A model generated the notes under the pieces. The model made no database searches and was not told the DNA's origin. It worked only from the letters and a program-made list of their open reading frames with translations. This document shows positions 58,890 to 64,000 of a stretch of DNA of 64,000 bases, one piece after another (the stretch's first letter is position 1; every line of letters begins with the position of its first letter). The DNA comes from Hypericum androsaemum (taxonomy: Eukaryota > Streptophyta > Magnoliopsida > Malpighiales > Hypericaceae): contig OZ023184.1 in the NCBI GenBank assembly GCA_963995505.1, positions 7,642,308 through 7,706,307 of the forward strand, given 5' to 3'. A program made the position numbers and the translations under genes.

Positions 58890-59206
58890 ATGTCTTTTAC
58901 TCTGATGATTTAGTTACCTCAAATTTTGCTTGTGACGTGTCTTCTGTGGAGACCGACTGCTTAGTGGCAGCCTCCCTTTTGAATTCCAATGGCCCTTGTC
59001 CGTGGCGTTTGGAACTTCTAGTTCAACGCATTAAACAAACTTTGTTTGTCTTACCGCTTTGTAAAATCGTTGTAACTCTACGATCCCTTAACCAAGTCGT
59101 GGATTGGCTTAGTAAACAAGAGAGACTAAGTCTTCTTCCAGGTGATTGGTCACATTCCCATCCATTGGAACTAGATGCTCTTTTGTTTACGAACTTTCAT
59201 ATTTGA
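58890..59206 (+). pseudogene. RNase H (RVT_3) fragment of a LINE
   Basis: The open frame contains VETDCLVAASLLNSNGPCPW, RLELLVQRIKQTLFVL and LNQVVDWLSKQ, the second half of an RNase H-like domain as in plant LINE ORF2 tails (VETD...W...I..I...N.VAD.L). The first half, with the initial catalytic Asp, is absent. No ATG gives a sensible product. It is either a retroelement scrap or a degraded host RNase H-like gene; the former is more likely. Confidence 0.6.
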
Positions 59207-59338
59207 TTATAATATATATGCTCTATGGTTTGTTCCACACACAAAAAAGTTCAACACGAGATTTTTTTTAATAATTCGACACGAGATTGTTATAGTTCAA
59301 TTATAAATATTGATAAGTTTGAAATATGACAATGATGT

Positions 59339-59571
59339 TTTGATAATTCGTAAATGAAATGATTGGTACTATCCATACTATACAAGGTGCACCTTCTTCT
59401 CTGGCACACGTCTTGAAAAAATTCCAAGATTAAATGCGCATGACTTAGGGTAGTCTTAGGATGGGTGACCTCCTCAAAAATTTCTGGGATGCGTATGAAT
59501 CAGGACAAAACACGCTAGAAAAGACCTGTGTTGGTCTGTGGAAACAGTTGATCAGATCACGGGACGTTACA
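59339..59571 (+). mobile_element. Cassandra-type solo LTR, diverged copy
   Basis: 233 bp colinear with 43225-43485 (TTGGTACTATCCATAC, GATGGGTGACCTCCT, AGACCTGTGTTGGTCTGTGG, GGGACGTTACA). Perfect 5-bp TSDs GATGT lie at 59334-59338 and 59572-59576. The 5' tip is TTTGAT instead of TGTGAT, and box C is interrupted (CTCCTCAAAAAT), so the 5S promoter is likely dead. Confidence 0.85.
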
Positions 59572-59576
59572 GATGT

Positions 59577-60700
59577 CATATTAAAATTTAATTATAAGAG
59601 TTTTGTCAATTTATGTGGTTCTCTCGACTAGAATTTGAGTTAATATTTTTATATCTCTTAATATAAAAATATTTATCAGGTAGATTAATTTTAGATTCGA
59701 GTAAAAAATAACTATTTAATGGCGATAAAATTTCCTAAATAAGTATTCAACGCAACCACATTTTTATAAATTTAAATTCAAGAATTACTAAAAATATTTG
59801 AATTAGTTAAGGTCATAATAATGTGATTTCCAAAGGAAAAAACTTATCTTTCTTCGCGTTTACACCTCAAGACGCCAACGTTGATTTGGGGGTAGTCGCC
59901 AACAAAATTGGCTCTAAATAATGACAGGTTAGCCTAACCACACATTAAAATATTGTATTATTTGAAGAGTATCCATGCCAATGTCTACCCCGAACTAATC
60001 ATGAATATTCCCAGTCGTGTACTCCATTAATAAATGGAGCTCCACTAACTCGCACAAGCTATGCATAAACTATACTGAGTTGTTATGATTACTACATCAA
60101 TCACAAATTAAATTATCCCGAGAACTTTAACGCATCTCAAAATTTTTTTTTATCAGTTTCGAATTTGAATTAGTTGTAAGTATTTGAATATCACATGTTA
60201 TAAAAAAAATTAAATTATTCCCATCCCAAGAATCATCAACTCTACGAACTACTCAAAAAAAATATAGCATTAAATCTTGATATGAAAATATATGATCTGC
60301 CACCATTCCATGATTCAATTTTCAAACCGTTATATCACAACCAATTCTAAGGGGATCAATTGCAATGGTTCAACTAATAAACATAGACTAGGATCGGGCA
60401 GCAGCTAGAAATATCTTACTTGTAATATACTAATATGCAACATTATTTCAGCTCTATAATCAAGCTAGGGTGGGAGCATAGTCCTATTATTTCATTGTAA
60501 TAAAAATTTTTGTTCCCGAAATCACTTAGCTTTTTGACATCTATTATACTAATTATTTTATATTTGCGTTAGATAGAACTAAGATGATATCAAAATATAT
60601 CCTTCTAGTATTAACACTCCTAGTAATTAAATTTGAAACATCAAATTAAGTTTGAATAATTTTTTTTATGGTATACTCCTAAATTGATGTACGTATATAC
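59577..60700. other. Intergenic, no gene seen
   Basis: AT-rich DNA with no supported feature; its end is the upstream region of the small gene at 61085. Confidence 0.4.
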
Positions 60701-61084
60701 TATATATAGGACGGTGGTCATGCACACAGAATAACAATTCTAAATTAGCTATCCCACTCTGAAAAAATTAGCTTATTCCACACCTAAAGCTAATAGAGAG
60801 AGAAAATACTTTTGTTGTCTTTAGGGTCAACTTGCCCCAAGGTTTGAACAAGCATAAATTTTCACAACTACCTTTGAAAAAAAAATTACCATATAGTCCA
60901 TTTCCCTCATTTCTACGAGGATCAAGGACTAGTAGTATATATCTCATTTTCCCTAGTCTTATTATATACCTACTTACTCCTCCCAAAACTAGTCCCTTCT
61001 TCTTGTCCACACCTCTCCTCTCCTTGCTCTTGAGAAACATCGTCTCATTACTGAACTCGGTCAGTCAGTTTAGTGAATATACGT

Positions 61085-61450
61085 ATGAGTCCGGAGGAGA
61101 GTTATCGCCGGCCTACAGTCTTGCTAAAACACGAGCTCGGGAGAAGATCACACTCACCACCAGGAAACAGGAAGAGGGTCATTGGGATCTTGTATTTTAG
61201 GCTTCCTCGAAGCTCCTCGAACTTGTCGACTTCGGCCTCGAGGCTACTTAGGCGCATAGGGACTAAGGTCGCTAGAGCCCTGAAGCTGGTGTCCACGAGA
61301 AGACGGTCGTCTCGTAAAGTGTCGTCTTCAAGCTTGGCAAGGTCAAGGTCGCTGGCTGATTCCGTTGACTCCCATCGAGCCGAAGCTGTAGAGGATTGCA
61401 TCGAGTTCTTGAACTTGCATAGGTCTAACTCAGTTTCCTCCAGTTCTTGA
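61085..61450 (+). CDS. Small basic 'josephin-like' plant protein
   Basis: An intronless 121-residue protein. The N-terminus is polar, the middle strongly basic and serine-rich (RLLRRIGTKVARALKL, RRRSSRKVSSSSLARSRSL), and the C-terminus carries SHRAEAVEDCIEFLN and HRSNSVSSSS. This layout recalls a small plant family that databases label 'josephin-like'; the catalytic Josephin deubiquitinase residues are not present, so the label should not be read as activity. The role is unknown; nuclear location is plausible from the basic stretch. The start at 61085 is the first in-frame ATG (an upstream in-frame GTG at 61073 is unlikely). Leader 60780-61084 is pyrimidine-rich. Confidence 0.72.
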   Translation: MSPEESYRRPTVLLKHELGRRSHSPPGNRKRVIGILYFRLPRSSSNLSTSASRLLRRIGTKVARALKLVSTRRRSSRKVSSSSLARSRSLADSVDSHRAEAVEDCIEFLNLHRSNSVSSSS

Positions 61451-62980
61451 CAGGATCCTGAATTTTCTTTTTTCTTTTAAAATTTTTGCGTGTGTTTGTT
61501 TTGGTGAAGAAGCATTCATCATGTAAATGAAAGAGAGAAAAAAAGAGATTTGTGTGTGTGTTTAGATGGTTTATTTAACCCACTTATGTGTACAATTCAA
61601 ATTTTCGTATCCCTCTTTATCACTTGAGTCGGGTCGAAAAAGAGAGAGTCCATTATGCGAAGAACCAGCAATTGAGTTACTTGATTTGTTATGGTTAATT
61701 GAATAGGTGAATCATGAATCTTCTGTATTTTATTAGTTAATACACAAATAGAGCAAAGATTATTCAATGGTGGTTGATTTTGTAATATACCAACCATCAT
61801 TCTAGTGTCAACCATCATTCTCGTGTAGATATTGTAATATAGCAAAGATTGATTTTGGGAGCTGATTTTGAAATAAAGGTCCCAATCAGACAGACACAAG
61901 TTGTCTAAATGAGACCATTCAAAAAAGTTGTCTAAAATGAGACAAATGTTACATGGTGCAAGACAGAGAGATTATTCAATGGTCGGCTACCATCTCTCAG
62001 CTAATTAATCACAATTATTGTAACATGTATTGCCTAATAATATAAGCAGTCAAAATATTTGATAAAGGTTTCGAATTCTTAGTAAAGTACAATTATTAGT
62101 GTAAAAAATTAACGACAGTGAAGATGGTGTGCCAATGCCATAACAAACACATCAAAACTAATTTACCTAAACTTTTGTTTGCCATCTGCTATTTCCCTAT
62201 GCCACTGAGACAGAAAGGCACGCTAATCGCCGGTCACGAAGATAACCAACCGATTTAGTAACTTTTTTTGGGAAAAATTTAGTAAACTTGATATATTCGA
62301 CTAATGAAATTTATTCGATTTCAAAATTTATACTATACCCTCCATAGTTCACTTTATGACTTGATCTATCCAACCTAGAAAATTAAAAAAATTTCTAAGT
62401 TTAGAATAGACCACGTTGGTACACCTTCCCTCATAATTAATTTCACCAGTTTTAGAATCGACAGCTAATGATGTTGCGAATTCCATAAAATTACTCATAT
62501 CACTCTCACCTTTTAGCATTATGGAAGCCAACTTGCTTAAGGAGAGCAACAAAGTCAATTAGTTTTGCCCCCACAACCTTAATTGTATTATTTTTTTAAA
62601 GGCCTCAGCCTTAATTATAGGAACAAGGAATAGCCCACTCTATGATTTTACTGGCCCAACCAAGCGCCTATTGAAATCCTCGACAAGATAGGACATTTTT
62701 TTTAAATCTCTAATATTTGGAATCAAGTATTATCTGTCCGTAATTAAGAGATTATTTTTTTATTATTTGGACCAACTCCAATGACGAGAAGATGACAACT
62801 TTAACATTGTGTCCACTGTGTCTCCCACATTGGAAACAAATGAAGCCAAACTCGGTCCACAACCAAAGGCAACTGCCCTCCAACTTCGAAAAGGACGTTT
62901 CCTAGCTAAAATGTTGAATACCCACCATACGCCAAGGGACCAACAAAGTTGCAAGGACAAAGGACATGGACAATAAAGTG
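61451..62980. other. 3' UTR and intergenic DNA
   Basis: The first ~150 bases are the likely 3' UTR of the small gene. A 69-codon minus-strand frame at 62349-62558 has balanced composition (MSNFMEFATSLAVDSKTGEI) but no recognised family. The rest is AT-rich. The last ~200 bases are the likely 3' UTR of the minus-strand methyltransferase gene. Confidence 0.35.
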
Positions 62981-62986
62981 GCAAGG

Positions 62987-63676
62987 TCAAGAATCCAAAG
63001 ACAGCTTTTCTAGTTCTCGAATGCCGTGACTAGAGGCCTTCTTCATTTCAAGGGCTCTCTTGTAAGGAGGGGCAATTGGAGGCTGCACAGGATCCAGGCT
63101 CCGGTATGTTCCGTAGGCTACTTTCGGCAACGGATATGATCGGTCTGAGTCGTACGTACACCGTGAGGTCCCCGCAGGCTAGAAATGGTATGTATACTTT
63201 GTTTGGCCCTTCCAGCCAGCCACTGCTGCAACCTGTCGAAGCATCAAACAATGCATCATATCAAGACATTGGATTATGTGTCTTATCATTGTAACCGTGC
63301 AACTTTCACAAATATGAGAAAAAGCTCTATGGTTGTATTCCATCAATGATAAACAGAAAGCAATGATAGGATAATTAGATTATAGAAAGGTAGAAACATT
63401 TTGAGTGCAAAGCAAAGCTACAGAGACTCCCAGTCAACTGCACAGCTATAGTCATCAAGCACTTCAAGGGACACTATCGACTACCCCACTAAATGAAATG
63501 TGTATGCCCGGAAACATCATCAGACACGCTGCTCGAAATGTGGAATTCAACTGAACATGCTTGGTGAGACATGTAATGGCAGTTACCTAGGTCATCAGCA
63601 CCCGGGGGACTTCCCACCATTTGGAGGAGTCGATGCAAGTCTTTCGGACTAAAACCTTTTGGCGGGGAATAATTCT
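62987..63676 (-). CDS. TRM7: TRM7/FtsJ-type tRNA methyltransferase, 3' end, frameshifted
   Basis: Enzymes of this family methylate the 2'-O of tRNA anticodon-loop residues 32 and 34 in the cytosol. Two terminal exons are visible: 63587-63676 (NYSPPKGFSPKDLHRLLQMV) and 62987-63232 (CSSGWLEGPNKVYIPFLACGDL, then, one frame over, YDSDRSYPLP, SLDPVQPPIAPPYKRALE and a C-terminal LSLDS stop). Splice phases fit. Within the last exon GTAC is tandemly duplicated (63152-63159), which shifts the frame; the actual product would end at 63048 with ~36 unrelated residues. The methyltransferase domain lies upstream, beyond the window, and is not affected. Either a real frameshift or a sequence error. Confidence 0.75.
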
Positions 63677-64000
63677 CTCATACTGTAAACGCAACTGCAA
63701 CGCATAACCCCATCAGATAAATGCAATGTATGTGACATCACCGGCAATATACTCGAGCATATCATGTCTTGATAGGCATCTGATGCTAATCACGTCCTTG
63801 ACTGTTGGTTCACGTTGCCACTACAACAGCACCTTTGTTCCAAGATGGGGGAACATGTGACATTGTCAATCCAATTTAGAGTTCACAAAATTGCATTTCA
63901 GCCAACTCAAAGAATATTAATTAATGGTCCCAGCAGACATGTTGCATCAGTAGAAAAGGAACGTGACCAACTCAATTCTCTGAATTCAAAATCATCATGA
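63677..64000 (-). other. Probable intron of the TRM7-like gene
   Basis: No exon similarity is seen up to the window edge. The acceptor for the exon ending at 63676 lies at 63677-63678 (AG on the minus strand), so this stretch is taken as intron continuing out of the window. Confidence 0.45.

Noticed and set aside
61073..61084. Upstream start of the small basic protein
   Set aside because: The codon is GTG; the ATG at 61085 is preferred in a eukaryote.
62763..62990. 75-codon minus-strand ORF downstream of the TRM7-like stop
   Set aside because: It lies in the likely 3' UTR and shows no domain.

Overview
This window is nuclear DNA of a flowering plant, almost certainly a eudicot. Split genes have GT-AG introns, spacers are AT-rich, and all major classes of plant transposable elements are present: Ty1/copia, Ty3/gypsy, Cassandra-type 5S-derived LTRs, LINEs, hAT, Mutator-like and PIF/Harbinger. 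The species cannot be fixed from the sequence alone.

Six host genes are supported. A seven-exon LAC4-type laccase lies at 6740-9224 (+), with all copper ligands. A two-exon DIVARICATA-type MYB/SANT factor lies at 17363-18977 (+). An intronless BAHD acyltransferase at 47049-48485 (+) converges on an eleven-exon chloroplast sulfoquinovosyltransferase, SQD2, at 48831-52746 (-). A small basic protein of the plant 'josephin-like' group lies at 61085-61450 (+). The last two exons of a TRM7/FtsJ-type tRNA 2'-O-methyltransferase lie at 62987-63676 (-); this gene carries a 4-bp tandem duplication that shifts the C-terminal frame. The genes look like ordinary dispersed plant genes (lignin polymerisation, transcription, acylation, sulfolipid synthesis, tRNA modification) and do not form a pathway cluster.

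Most of the rest is mobile DNA, and many insertions can be delimited to the base by target-site duplications (TSDs). At 13926-15189 is a Pack-MULE with ~190-bp TIRs; it carries a kinase fragment and the start of an RRM gene, with a 77-codon chimeric ORF. A three-member Mutator-like family (3205-4479, 42295-43086, 54841-55524) has CTC-rich cores flanked by G-boxes. Foldback elements lie at 15726-16366 and 28601-29731. hAT elements include one nested inside another (27123-28230). A copia element (23571-25850) sits inside a LINE. PIF/Harbinger-type elements occur four times. Cassandra-like solo LTRs lie at 43225-43485 and 59339-59571. A gypsy complex (32035-37040) has three LTR/PBS junctions, a broken gag and a duplicated unknown ORF at the 3' end of the internal region.

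The most unusual items are the Pack-MULE chimera, the gypsy complex with its unknown ORF, and the frameshift in the TRM7-like gene. No CRISPR array, tRNA gene or bona fide rRNA gene was seen.
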